DNA of 64,000 nucleotides from Candidatus Firestoneibacteriota bacterium (GTDB lineage: Bacteria > Oederibacteriota > D2-FULL-39-29): contig CAITEH010000058.1 of the NCBI GenBank assembly GCA_903891415.1, positions 1-64,000 of the forward strand, written 5' to 3'. Below are positions 1 through 8,895 of this stretch, piece by piece. The notes beneath the pieces were generated by a model, which was not told where the DNA came from, searched no databases, and saw nothing but the letters and a program-made list of their open reading frames with translations. Position numbers and translations under genes: made by a program. Position 1 is the first letter of the stretch, and every line of letters begins with the position of its first letter.

Positions 1-2091
1 GTCCAGGTCCGCGGCTTCGTACAATTCCTCGGGGATCATTTTCAGGGCCGCGAGATAAAATATGCTTCCCGCACCGACCGCCGCCCAGACTCCCACAACT
101 ATGACGCAGAGCATCGCCATTCTGGGATCCTGCAGCCAGAGCTGGGGCGGGATGTGAAAGAAGGCCAGCACCTGATTAAATAAACCATCCGGCGCGGTAT
201 CATAAAATCTCTTCCAGAGGAGGAGAACCACCAGCGCGCTGGTCACGGCAGGCAGATAAAAACATACCCGGTAAACAACGGTGCCCTTGGGTATTTCATT
301 TAGGAACAGGGCCAGTATTATCGGAGAGACATACCCCAGAAGCAGGGACAGGCCGGCGTAGACAAAGGTATTTTTAAGGGCTATCCAAAAAGTGTCATTG
401 TACAGGACGGACACGAAATTATCAATGCCTATCCATTTGCTCACGCCGATTATCCTGTAATCCTGGAAGGCCATCATCAGGCCCGAAACTATGGGCATAT
501 AACTCCAGACCAGCATGGTCAACACCGCGGGCGCCATCAGCACCCAGCCTAAAAATACCCTGCTCCGGTCTCCCGGTTTCATAGTTATAGTAGTATGGGT
601 CGCCTCTTTTTTCAAAGTAGACATGGTCCCTCTGATATACCTGATAAAGAAGAACCCTATAACGGCAGAAAGAATTACCAGGACAACGGCCACGACCTTT
701 CTCCGGTGCTGCATAACATCTTCCGGAACACTGCCTATGAGCATCTCATTTGTTTTGGCAACAGCTTTATCCAGCTCCTTCTGATAATCTACGTTATCAT
801 ATAGATTGATAGTGGTCAACGGCGGCGACATGAACTTGTAAATATTCTGGCAGTTCCGGCCGTAAGGTTCAGGATGCGCGTAGGTAAGCATCTCCTTATA
901 CATGGAGATCCATTCCTTGGGAACTTCATTAACATATTCATCAAAGCCGAATTTGGTCAGGTAGTCCGGATTAATATATTTTGCGTAGCCGGCCTGAATT
1001 AGCCGGGTTACATTCGTCTTTTTAGCTTCGTCCCCGACCATGTACTGTATATATTTCCAGGCGGCATCCCTGACTCTTTTGTCTTTAGTAGTGGCGCTTA
1101 TGCAATAGGGGCCGGCATTTAATTCGCAGCCACCTATGCCGGTAGGGCCTTTGGGCATGGGCGCTATTCCGGTAACATTAGGATCCAGATCCGTAGGCAC
1201 TATCGTTATGTCTCCGGGCCTGGAGGCGCTGAAGACCATTCCAAGTTTACCTGCTTCAAACTCATCCCATAAGGTCCATAACACGATCTTTGCGACCCCC
1301 TGGTATTCTTTGCCATTTTTTACGAACTTGCCTCTTAAAAGTTTGTGCGCGAACTTCAGGGCCTCAACAGCTTCCTTGCTGTTAAATACAGCTTTCCAAT
1401 TACCGTTTTCATCCTCCTTAACAACATCCCCGCCGGCCTGCCAGAGAATATTAGTCCAGTGCCAGGAAATATCCCCGCCCTGACCGAAAAAGCCGAACCC
1501 TTGAACACCTTGTTCTTTATCGGTCAACTTCACAGCATAGTCATAGAACTCATCCCAGGTTTTTGGAGGCCTGTTAGGATCCAGCCCGGCCTTTTTAAAA
1601 AGGTCCTTCCTGTAGATTAGAGCGGCCACACCCATATCAGAAGGCATGCCCCAGATATGCCCCTTTTGTTTTACCACCGGCCAGACCTGGGGGACGCACC
1701 GGCTGTAGACATCAGTAGTTTTATTCCATTCCTCGAAGTATTCATCCAGGGGATAAACAAAGCCCTGTTCTATAAAAGTGGTGACATTACGGAAAGGAAT
1801 GATCACGACATCCGGCGCTGTGCCTCCCGCGAAAGACATGACCACCGAATCCATCCTCAGCTGATTTTCAAGTTTTACCCCTGAGAGTTCCCGTACTTTA
1901 ATATAAGGATATTTCTTAAGGAAATTTTCAAAAACTTCCCTGCCGATCCTCTCAGTAAGGGACCTGGCGTCTTTTCTCGGGACGTTCATCAATACAATTT
2001 CAACAGGAGCTTCTTTTTCCGCGTGTAAAAAAGTTCCCGGGCAGGTAAGGATCAAAACCGCCAGACAAAATATTGTTACTATTCTTCTCAT
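1..2091 (-). CDS. Extracellular solute-binding protein fused to MalF-type sugar ABC-transporter permease (partial; C-terminus runs off the window start)
   Basis: Missing from the ORF track because it is open at the window edge. Minus-strand reading from ATG at 2091: MRRIVTIFCLAVLILTCPGTFLHAEKEAPVEIVLMNVPRK..., then SBP-type sequence (..FAGGTAPDVVII.., ..LFKKAGLDPNRPPKTWDEFYDYAVKLT..), then in the same frame MalF-like TM segments (..FYLPAVTSALVVLLLWKRFYD..) and the start of an EAA loop (EELYEAADLD) at the window edge. Confidence 0.85.
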   Translation of the reverse strand, partial: MRRIVTIFCLAVLILTCPGTFLHAEKEAPVEIVLMNVPRKDARSLTERIGREVFENFLKKYPYIKVRELSGVKLENQLRMDSVVMSFAGGTAPDVVIIPFRNVTTFIEQGFVYPLDEYFEEWNKTTDVYSRCVPQVWPVVKQKGHIWGMPSDMGVAALIYRKDLFKKAGLDPNRPPKTWDEFYDYAVKLTDKEQGVQGFGFFGQGGDISWHWTNILWQAGGDVVKEDENGNWKAVFNSKEAVEALKFAHKLLRGKFVKNGKEYQGVAKIVLWTLWDEFEAGKLGMVFSASRPGDITIVPTDLDPNVTGIAPMPKGPTGIGGCELNAGPYCISATTKDKRVRDAAWKYIQYMVGDEAKKTNVTRLIQAGYAKYINPDYLTKFGFDEYVNEVPKEWISMYKEMLTYAHPEPYGRNCQNIYKFMSPPLTTINLYDNVDYQKELDKAVAKTNEMLIGSVPEDVMQHRRKVVAVVLVILSAVIGFFFIRYIRGTMSTLKKEATHTTITMKPGDRSRVFLGWVLMAPAVLTMLVWSYMPIVSGLMMAFQDYRIIGVSKWIGIDNFVSVLYNDTFWIALKNTFVYAGLSLLLGYVSPIILALFLNEIPKGTVVYRVCFYLPAVTSALVVLLLWKRFYDTAPDGLFNQVLAFFHIPPQLWLQDPRMAMLCVIVVGVWAAVGAGSIFYLAALKMIPEELYEAADLD

Positions 2092-2174
2092 CTTATGTCT
2101 CCTTTTTGGACACAAACAACAGTTACGCTCCTAACTGCCGCTTAAACTCGCGGATCATTTCAAGACCCCGCCGG

Positions 2175-4070
2175 CTATTGCTCGACCGGCAGTATGATAC
2201 CTTTTATAATTACGTTCTGGAATAGAACAAATACGATCAGTGTCGGCAGAGCGGCCATGACCAGCGCGGTCATTATCAAATATTGCGGCGCCCAGTTTTG
2301 CATGTCATACAACCAGACCATAATGGTCCACATTCTGGGGTCCTGACAGACTATTAAGGCAAAAATAAATGCCCCATAGGCGGCGGTATAAGCCCCCAGA
2401 GCCAAATAGGCCATAACGGGTTTTGTCAACGGCAGTACTATCTTCCAGAAAGTTCCCATTTCAGAAACTCCGTCTATTTTGGCCGCTTCAAACAACTCTT
2501 TAGGCAGGCTGTCGAAAAATCCCTTTAATATAAATATCGAAAATCCGCTCGCAAGCCCCGGTAAGATAAGGGCCCAAAAAGTATTCAAGAAACCCAGTTT
2601 TTTGAGCAGAATAAAATTCGGGATCATCGAAACCTCGCTCGGGAAGGCCATGGTCGCGAGAAAAAACAGCAGGATCTTATAAGAATAGGAAAAATTAAAT
2701 CTTGAAAGCACATAGGCGCAGAGCGGATTAACGGTAAGCACCGTAAGAACCATTATGGTGCAATAAAAAATGGTGTTAAAAACCGCGGGCCCGTGCAGGA
2801 CCACATAATCTGTAACTTCAGAGTAGTTCCGGGTAAAATACTGCCTCCGGATCTTTCCTTCTTCTCTTAATAATTCAAACCAGTCCGTGACCGCGTAGGG
2901 CGGGACCAGGCCGGTAAAGCCTGCATAATTTGAATTATAGACGCGGTTTAAGGCCTCTATATTTTTGTATTTTTCCGAAAGATAATTTTCGTACAGGTTT
3001 TCCGTGGTTTCGGTATAAATATTTTTTAAAGATACCACGGACTTAACAAAAGTGCTCAGATCCCCGAAAGCAACCGGGGTAACCGTGTTAACCGCGTTAG
3101 GAATAGGAATAAGCGAAAAAGAAGTATACCCGGTTCCGTTAAGTTTATTATAAGCAGCTATCGTTTTGTATTTATTTGTGACAAACCGCGCAAACTCCTT
3201 GTTCGCCTCTTTGGTAAACCTGAGATACTGGAGAGGCAGATAAGTCCTTACAAATTGTTCCCATTCAGTTTTGAAACTTTCTTGCGGGACAGTTTTCGCA
3301 AACTTCACCTCATTAAAATCTTTGTAGGCCGTCTTAAATTTATCATTAAATTTTTTGATATCACCGTTATAATCGCCTTTTGTAGACAGGTATCTCCACC
3401 ACATACAGGTGCCGCTGACAGCATAGATAAAACGATCCGGAAGTTTTGACCTGAATTCAAGCCATTCTTTTGTCTTGACCGAATCTTCATTCTGGAAATT
3501 TCTAAGCCATAACTGCTCTCTGGGCACTGTTATAAGCTGGAAATTATCTATAGTTTCAGCATAGGCCGCGTTGAATTTGTCCACATTATTATTGAATCTC
3601 TTCCTGAGCATATCTTGATAAGCTTTCTGAGCTTCACCGATGGTAGGCCGGCCCGTGGTCCGGAGTTCCGTAAAGCCGGTAACCTTATAGGAATCAGGAA
3701 GGCCTTTCTTAAATTCCTCATAATCCCTGACCTGCCGTAAAGTTTCCTTGGATTTGAGATCAACCCGGGGAGCTTTTGCTTCTCTTAACTGATATAAATT
3801 CGTGTACACCTGTTCATTATATCTTTTAGCGTCACCGCCGTACTTCCGGTCAAGGTATTTAACGTAGAGGGCCTCGTTATTATACAGGTATCTGGGGACT
3901 ATTCTCAGCTCGTTCCTGTCAACTTCCGAAGTAACGGACATTCCAAGCATTAAAAGGAAGGGATAGACCATCAGAAGAGCGCCCCCCGTCAGCAAGATAT
4001 ACATTGCCACGATCAACACCCTCATCGAAGTCTTTTTTCTCCCCACTATAGGTATAATCGGCATGACCAA
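2175..4070 (-). CDS. MalG-type carbohydrate ABC-transporter permease with a large repeat-containing insertion after TM1
   Basis: C-terminal ~205 aa is a permease core with EAA loop (EAAKIDGVSEMGTFWKIVLPL); one N-terminal TM; ~375 aa of degenerate repeats between them. Confidence 0.85.
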   Translation of the reverse strand: MVMPIIPIVGRKKTSMRVLIVAMYILLTGGALLMVYPFLLMLGMSVTSEVDRNELRIVPRYLYNNEALYVKYLDRKYGGDAKRYNEQVYTNLYQLREAKAPRVDLKSKETLRQVRDYEEFKKGLPDSYKVTGFTELRTTGRPTIGEAQKAYQDMLRKRFNNNVDKFNAAYAETIDNFQLITVPREQLWLRNFQNEDSVKTKEWLEFRSKLPDRFIYAVSGTCMWWRYLSTKGDYNGDIKKFNDKFKTAYKDFNEVKFAKTVPQESFKTEWEQFVRTYLPLQYLRFTKEANKEFARFVTNKYKTIAAYNKLNGTGYTSFSLIPIPNAVNTVTPVAFGDLSTFVKSVVSLKNIYTETTENLYENYLSEKYKNIEALNRVYNSNYAGFTGLVPPYAVTDWFELLREEGKIRRQYFTRNYSEVTDYVVLHGPAVFNTIFYCTIMVLTVLTVNPLCAYVLSRFNFSYSYKILLFFLATMAFPSEVSMIPNFILLKKLGFLNTFWALILPGLASGFSIFILKGFFDSLPKELFEAAKIDGVSEMGTFWKIVLPLTKPVMAYLALGAYTAAYGAFIFALIVCQDPRMWTIMVWLYDMQNWAPQYLIMTALVMAALPTLIVFVLFQNVIIKGIILPVEQ

Positions 4071-4108
4071 ACCCTCCTTTAAAGGTCTTTTCTCAGACTA
4101 CAAACGGC

Positions 4109-5257
4109 CTATTTGGATAGCTCATATATATGAACGCTCCCCGGTTCAATTACGTCCGCAAAAATGTTATCCTTGTCCAGCACAAGCGTCCGGTTGATCC
4201 CGTAGAGATTAAAAATCGAAGATTTGGCGGTGAACTTTATGCCAACTTTGACTTTCTTACTGTTTTTAGTCGGATTAAGAAAAAAAGCGTAAATATTTTC
4301 AGCAGTTTCTTTCACAAGCAGGTTTTCCTCATCCAGCCCCCCGCTTTGAATTTCAAATCTGCCTTTGAAAACATCTTTGGAAACCAGTACCGGGGCTATT
4401 TCCTGTATTAAGCTATGCTGGCGGTTTAAAAGGCTTTCAACTGAGCTATTCAATTTCGCATTTTTCTTCGCCAAACCGCTCTTCAGTTCCATAAAATAAC
4501 CTAGCCCCCTGGCCCCGTTTATAAGGCCGCTCCATAATTCCACGTTGATATCTTCAGTGGCAGGTTCGTGTCCTTCTTTATTTATTGAAGGGAGCAAACC
4601 GCATTCAAAACATGCCATAACAGGAACTCTATCCTCCGACAGTTCTCTTAACTTTTTCACGCCGGCACCGACCCGTTCAGTGTTTTTACCCCACATACTT
4701 ATGGGATACAAGCTGAAACTCAAGATCTCCGGCAGGCCGCATACTTTTTTATAATAGACGGTACTATTTTTTCCCGGAGCTTCCCCGCCAAAAAAACCCG
4801 AAGAAAGATTTATCCAGTTTAAGATCACGGGATTTATGGATTTTACTTCTTTACACCTTTTCTCCAGTTCTTCCGCGCTCAACCGGGACTCACCGGCATC
4901 AGGTTCATCCGCTATCAGGCAGGCAATAATAGCCGGCTCTGTTTTTAGCAGCTCAAGCTTCTTGCTCTCTTTAAGCCATTCATAGCCAATTACCGCGAAA
5001 CTCCTGGCGGCTTTCACGGCGGCTATATATTTGTCAACCGTCACGCCTTTTTTTGGTTCTTTGCCGGCAACAAAAGTATTTATGCCAAAGGAGGCCTGAT
5101 AACTGATGTACTCCGGAGCCTGGTTCAAAGAAAAAACCGGAAAAAACTGCTTTCCATCAATGGTAAAATCTTTATTTATGCCTATTTGAACGGGCCCGGC
5201 AAAACAATATTCAAAAAGCGGAAGAATAAGACAAACAAACGCTATTTTCTTAAACAT
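4109..5257 (-). CDS. Secreted TIM-barrel/glycoside hydrolase-like protein (paralogue 1 of 3 in window)
   Basis: Signal peptide; VQIGINKDFTIDGKQFFPVFSLNQAP.., LSFSLYPISMWGKN.., C-terminal beta-domain; same layout as 32416-33555 and 44287-45492. Confidence 0.65.
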   Translation of the reverse strand: MFKKIAFVCLILPLFEYCFAGPVQIGINKDFTIDGKQFFPVFSLNQAPEYISYQASFGINTFVAGKEPKKGVTVDKYIAAVKAARSFAVIGYEWLKESKKLELLKTEPAIIACLIADEPDAGESRLSAEELEKRCKEVKSINPVILNWINLSSGFFGGEAPGKNSTVYYKKVCGLPEILSFSLYPISMWGKNTERVGAGVKKLRELSEDRVPVMACFECGLLPSINKEGHEPATEDINVELWSGLINGARGLGYFMELKSGLAKKNAKLNSSVESLLNRQHSLIQEIAPVLVSKDVFKGRFEIQSGGLDEENLLVKETAENIYAFFLNPTKNSKKVKVGIKFTAKSSIFNLYGINRTLVLDKDNIFADVIEPGSVHIYELSK

Positions 5258-5354
5258 ATCTTCCTTTTAAATGACAAAAAAAGCCGGCAAAAGTGTATAT
5301 ATTATAGCATTTAAGGATAATATTGCAACCTTAGAATATGCCAAACCCGGTAAA

Positions 5355-5390
5355 AAAAAGCCCTGCACCGATATGGTACAGGGCTCTCAC
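5355..5390 (-). terminator. Probable rho-independent terminator of the DegT-family gene
   Basis: Minus strand: agccctgtaccatatcggtgcagggct followed by a T-run, just after the stop at 5404. Confidence 0.7.
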
Positions 5391-5403
5391 AATTCAATAA
5401 AAC

Positions 5404-6624
5404 TCAGCTTTTCCAACTTTCTGCCTTTACTCTTATTATCGCGTCCGCGATAGAGTCAATATACTTTTTTCCTTTCCCCAAATGCACGTGATGAAGAGTA
5501 AGCTGCTCCCCGGCACAAGCGCGTTCCGCGTTGGGACAACTGACCTTTTTGTAGTCCATAACCTTGCCATAGTTACCGCATTTAACCGGGCAGGAATTAT
5601 TCCCAAAGTTACCCTCCTGAAATAAAGGTTCTTTATATATGGGTTTTCCGTAGCCCCGTCCCATTACAATGCCCTCTTTCGCCATAGCGGCAAGGAAATC
5701 CGCCCGGGGCATGTTATTAAAATACCTGGCATCATACCTCATAACAAAATAATAATAACCTCTCCGGGTAATTCTTTTATCCTGTTTTAAAGGTTTTACG
5801 CCGCCTATCTCGGAAAGCCGCCCGGCAAGATAGGCCCCGGCCGCGTGTTTTTCTTTTACCATTTTTGTATAGCGCCTTAGCTGGCAGAGGAGCATCGCAC
5901 CCTGGAATTCTGTCAGGCGGTAGTTCCAAGCCGGATAGAAAAAATCATAGAAGCCTTTCTGTTCCAGCCTGCCGATATGATGGTAGGAGTAACATTTGTA
6001 GAACATCTCCCTGGCGTTCATAATAATGGCACCGCCCTCGCCTGAAGTTATACCTTTGCTCATTTGAAAGCTGAAAGTCCCCGCCGCACCGAAGGTACCG
6101 ACATGCTTTCCGCGCCACTGTGTACCGTGGGCATGGGCGCAGTCTTCGATAACGACAAGCTTGTGCTTTTTCGCAAGCGGCATAATGCGGTCCATGTCCG
6201 CCGGGTAGCCCCCGTAATGCACCAGCAGGATGGCTTTCGTTTTTTTGGTTATTTTTCTTTCTATATCGGCAGGATCCATCTGGTAGGTTTCCGGGTCTAT
6301 GTCAACAAAGACCGGGACTGCGTTGACTAAAAGCGGGACCGTGCCGGTAACAACAAAACTTATCGAAGGGACCAGCACTTCATCCCCCGCACCGAGCCCG
6401 GTGGCTTTCAAAGCAAGTTCTGGAGCGGCCGTCCCATTGGACACAGCCAGGCAGAATTTTGCGCCGGTAAATTTTGCATATTCTTTTTCAAACTGCCCTG
6501 TAACCGATTCTTTCATTTCCTGTAAAGTACCGCCCCGCCACCACTTGCCGCTTCTTAAGACCTTTAAGAGCAGTCTTTCTTCCTCTTTCCCGATAACCGG
6601 ATATGTTACTTTACTTTTTTTCAC
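5404..6624 (-). CDS. DegT/DnrJ/EryC1/StrS family PLP-dependent aminotransferase
   Basis: ..KFCLAVSNGTAAPELALKATGLGAGDEVLVPSISFVVTGTVPLLVNAVPVFVDIDPETY.., ..VIEDCAHAHGTQWRGKHVGTFGAAGTFSFQMSKGITSGEGGAI.. Confidence 0.92.
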   Translation of the reverse strand: MKKSKVTYPVIGKEEERLLLKVLRSGKWWRGGTLQEMKESVTGQFEKEYAKFTGAKFCLAVSNGTAAPELALKATGLGAGDEVLVPSISFVVTGTVPLLVNAVPVFVDIDPETYQMDPADIERKITKKTKAILLVHYGGYPADMDRIMPLAKKHKLVVIEDCAHAHGTQWRGKHVGTFGAAGTFSFQMSKGITSGEGGAIIMNAREMFYKCYSYHHIGRLEQKGFYDFFYPAWNYRLTEFQGAMLLCQLRRYTKMVKEKHAAGAYLAGRLSEIGGVKPLKQDKRITRRGYYYFVMRYDARYFNNMPRADFLAAMAKEGIVMGRGYGKPIYKEPLFQEGNFGNNSCPVKCGNYGKVMDYKKVSCPNAERACAGEQLTLHHVHLGKGKKYIDSIADAIIRVKAESWKS

Positions 6625-6688
6625 AATTTTTTCCCCTCTAAACTTTCCCTTTATAGACTTTTACAGACCTTTATGGACTCTTTTTTCT

Positions 6689-8806
6689 TTACCTTGCTAA
6701 ACACACAGTCCCGGTACCTTTTCTCGTGCCGCCGAGTTTTACCTGATAAATATATACGCCGCTTTCTTTTAAGGCCCCGGACTCATCTTTTCCATCCCAG
6801 GCCACGGTTGAATAGACCAGGGCACCGGCATTTCCGGTCAAGGTTTTTACCAGAGAACCGTTAATATCATATATTTTAACTTCAATAGTATCGTTTACGG
6901 CGCTATACAAAGTAAAAGAAACCTTACTGTAAAGCGGGCTATTTGTTGTAGGCGTAAAGGTTGCCATTTTTACGATGAGAGAAGTATAAGGCGTGGCATT
7001 TGCCTCGTTGGAAAAATCGCTTTCCCCCAGCCCGTCAGCGATATTAGCGGAGACCTTGTAGGTATATTGTTTCTGCGTGAAACTCGTCGGATTGGAATAG
7101 GAGGTTTCACCCTTGGCGGTACTGTCAGTATAGGACGCGGATGTCGAAGTGCCTATAAGAGAATAGCCATTAACGCTGTCTTTTCTATAAATATTATAGG
7201 AAAGAACCTCGCCGGCTCTCCCGGCTGATATTGACCAGGTCAGATCAACGGAGTTTTCTTTAGCGGCCGCAGTAAGCCCTAAAGGAGTGGGCAAAACTTT
7301 AACTTGGCCAAAATAAACGATCTTGGTCCCCGGGCCGCCGGCAAAAAGCCCTATCTTTCCGGAAGGAAGAGAGGAAGCATCTGTGGCGTCAATCACAGGA
7401 TTTCCCCAGGTTATCCCGTCGGTTGATATATAGCCCTTTATGTTTGAACCTTTACAGACTGCCCTGAGATAATAATAGGTATTGGTGCTTACCGTCGTTG
7501 CATAGGATGCAAGTGTAGTGAATCCGCCGTCATATTTTTTGAGTTCCAGCTGTCCGGCTGAATTATTCAAATTCAACAGATAATATTTATTTGGAGTAAA
7601 TCTGAAGGCAAGCGCGCCGTAAGTAGCGCCGGAATCAATGATCTTTACTTTGGCCGAATACGTAAAATCCGTATAGTCATTGTAGGCAGAAACACCGTAT
7701 TTACTAAGGACAGTAGGGCTGACCGTCGTATATACTGAAGTGTTCAAAGGTGTACTGCAGTCCCCCAGTTGTGCGTAAACATATTCCGTTCCGTCCTGGA
7801 CTATTTTCCAGACACCCCCGATATCATTCCAGGTGCCGCCGGTCCAGCCATTGGGATCGACCAGGCAGATATCGTCAACTCTAATACCAATGAATGTGGA
7901 AGTTGTTGCGTCAGTCCTTATCCCAAGCTGGTATTGCTTAAACTGTGTATAATCCGGAAAATTAGATTGTGTGATATTGTTGGTAACCGTGATCGTAGAG
8001 GTATGTATGGCGGTAGTTGTTGAAGTATGTGTTCCGGTGGCGGTAACAACAGAGGTAATAGTATATAGCGAATAATCCGGGAAATTTTGCTGCATCTGGG
8101 CCGTTGTGACGGTTTGGGTATAAGTGCCTATGCTGGAAAATACATGAGAAAAAGTAGGATAAGTGGTTATGTAAGTTGTGGAAACCGAGGTATTACCGTC
8201 GGAATAAATACCCGGCAAAAACGGACGCCTGAAAAAATTCCAGCTTCCTGCCGTAATGCCCGTAGTTTGAGTGGCCTGAATACTGTTGGTAGAAACTGTA
8301 CTGGGTGTTCCGGTCAAGGCGCCTGTATCTGTAGAAAGGTACATTTCAACGAGTGTAACACTGGAGGAACTGGAACTGGCCGGAATATAATACCAGAAGG
8401 TTAAATTGCTGTTAAGCCGCCAGTCATAATAATTCCCAATAAGATTCGTAGTTCTGAAACCGCTCCAGGCCGCTATGGTAGTTGTAATGGTGCTTGTATC
8501 CGTTGCCGTACCTGTCTTGTCCCAGACAAAAGATCTTCCTCCTTCTTTTGTATTGGCCATATCATAGCTCATGTAACCCAGGGTCGTAAGAGCCATAACT
8601 GAAGTAGTAATAGAAGTTGTCCTCCCGGAATAAACATAGGTATAGGTATCCAGCCAGGACCCGGGATCGGCGTTACAGTTATCGATCTTTTTTGAATAAG
8701 TGGGCCCGTTCCCTCCGTGATAGGAGGAAAAATCTTCGTAAGCAGAAAAACCCGGCCGGGCTGCTATAAAAAACAAAAAAACCAGCAAAACAAAACATTT
8801 TTTCAT
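6689..8806 (-). CDS. Secreted Thr/Ser-rich protein with lectin-like domain, fibronectin-like segment and FlgD-like C-terminal Ig domain
   Basis: Signal peptide; ..YYLRAVCKGSNIKGYISTDGITWGNP..; C-term ..VEVKIYDINGSLVKTLTG..VAWDGKDESGALKESGVYIYQVKLGG-type motif. Confidence 0.65.
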   Translation of the reverse strand: MKKCFVLLVFLFFIAARPGFSAYEDFSSYHGGNGPTYSKKIDNCNADPGSWLDTYTYVYSGRTTSITTSVMALTTLGYMSYDMANTKEGGRSFVWDKTGTATDTSTITTTIAAWSGFRTTNLIGNYYDWRLNSNLTFWYYIPASSSSSSVTLVEMYLSTDTGALTGTPSTVSTNSIQATQTTGITAGSWNFFRRPFLPGIYSDGNTSVSTTYITTYPTFSHVFSSIGTYTQTVTTAQMQQNFPDYSLYTITSVVTATGTHTSTTTAIHTSTITVTNNITQSNFPDYTQFKQYQLGIRTDATTSTFIGIRVDDICLVDPNGWTGGTWNDIGGVWKIVQDGTEYVYAQLGDCSTPLNTSVYTTVSPTVLSKYGVSAYNDYTDFTYSAKVKIIDSGATYGALAFRFTPNKYYLLNLNNSAGQLELKKYDGGFTTLASYATTVSTNTYYYLRAVCKGSNIKGYISTDGITWGNPVIDATDASSLPSGKIGLFAGGPGTKIVYFGQVKVLPTPLGLTAAAKENSVDLTWSISAGRAGEVLSYNIYRKDSVNGYSLIGTSTSASYTDSTAKGETSYSNPTSFTQKQYTYKVSANIADGLGESDFSNEANATPYTSLIVKMATFTPTTNSPLYSKVSFTLYSAVNDTIEVKIYDINGSLVKTLTGNAGALVYSTVAWDGKDESGALKESGVYIYQVKLGGTRKGTGTVCLAR

Positions 8807-8895
8807 ATAGGCAGTCCTCTCCTAGATCACATTTAATACGATCAAGCCGGGATCAGTACTTTTTGCCGGCTATTCAGGGAAATATACCCCACTCA

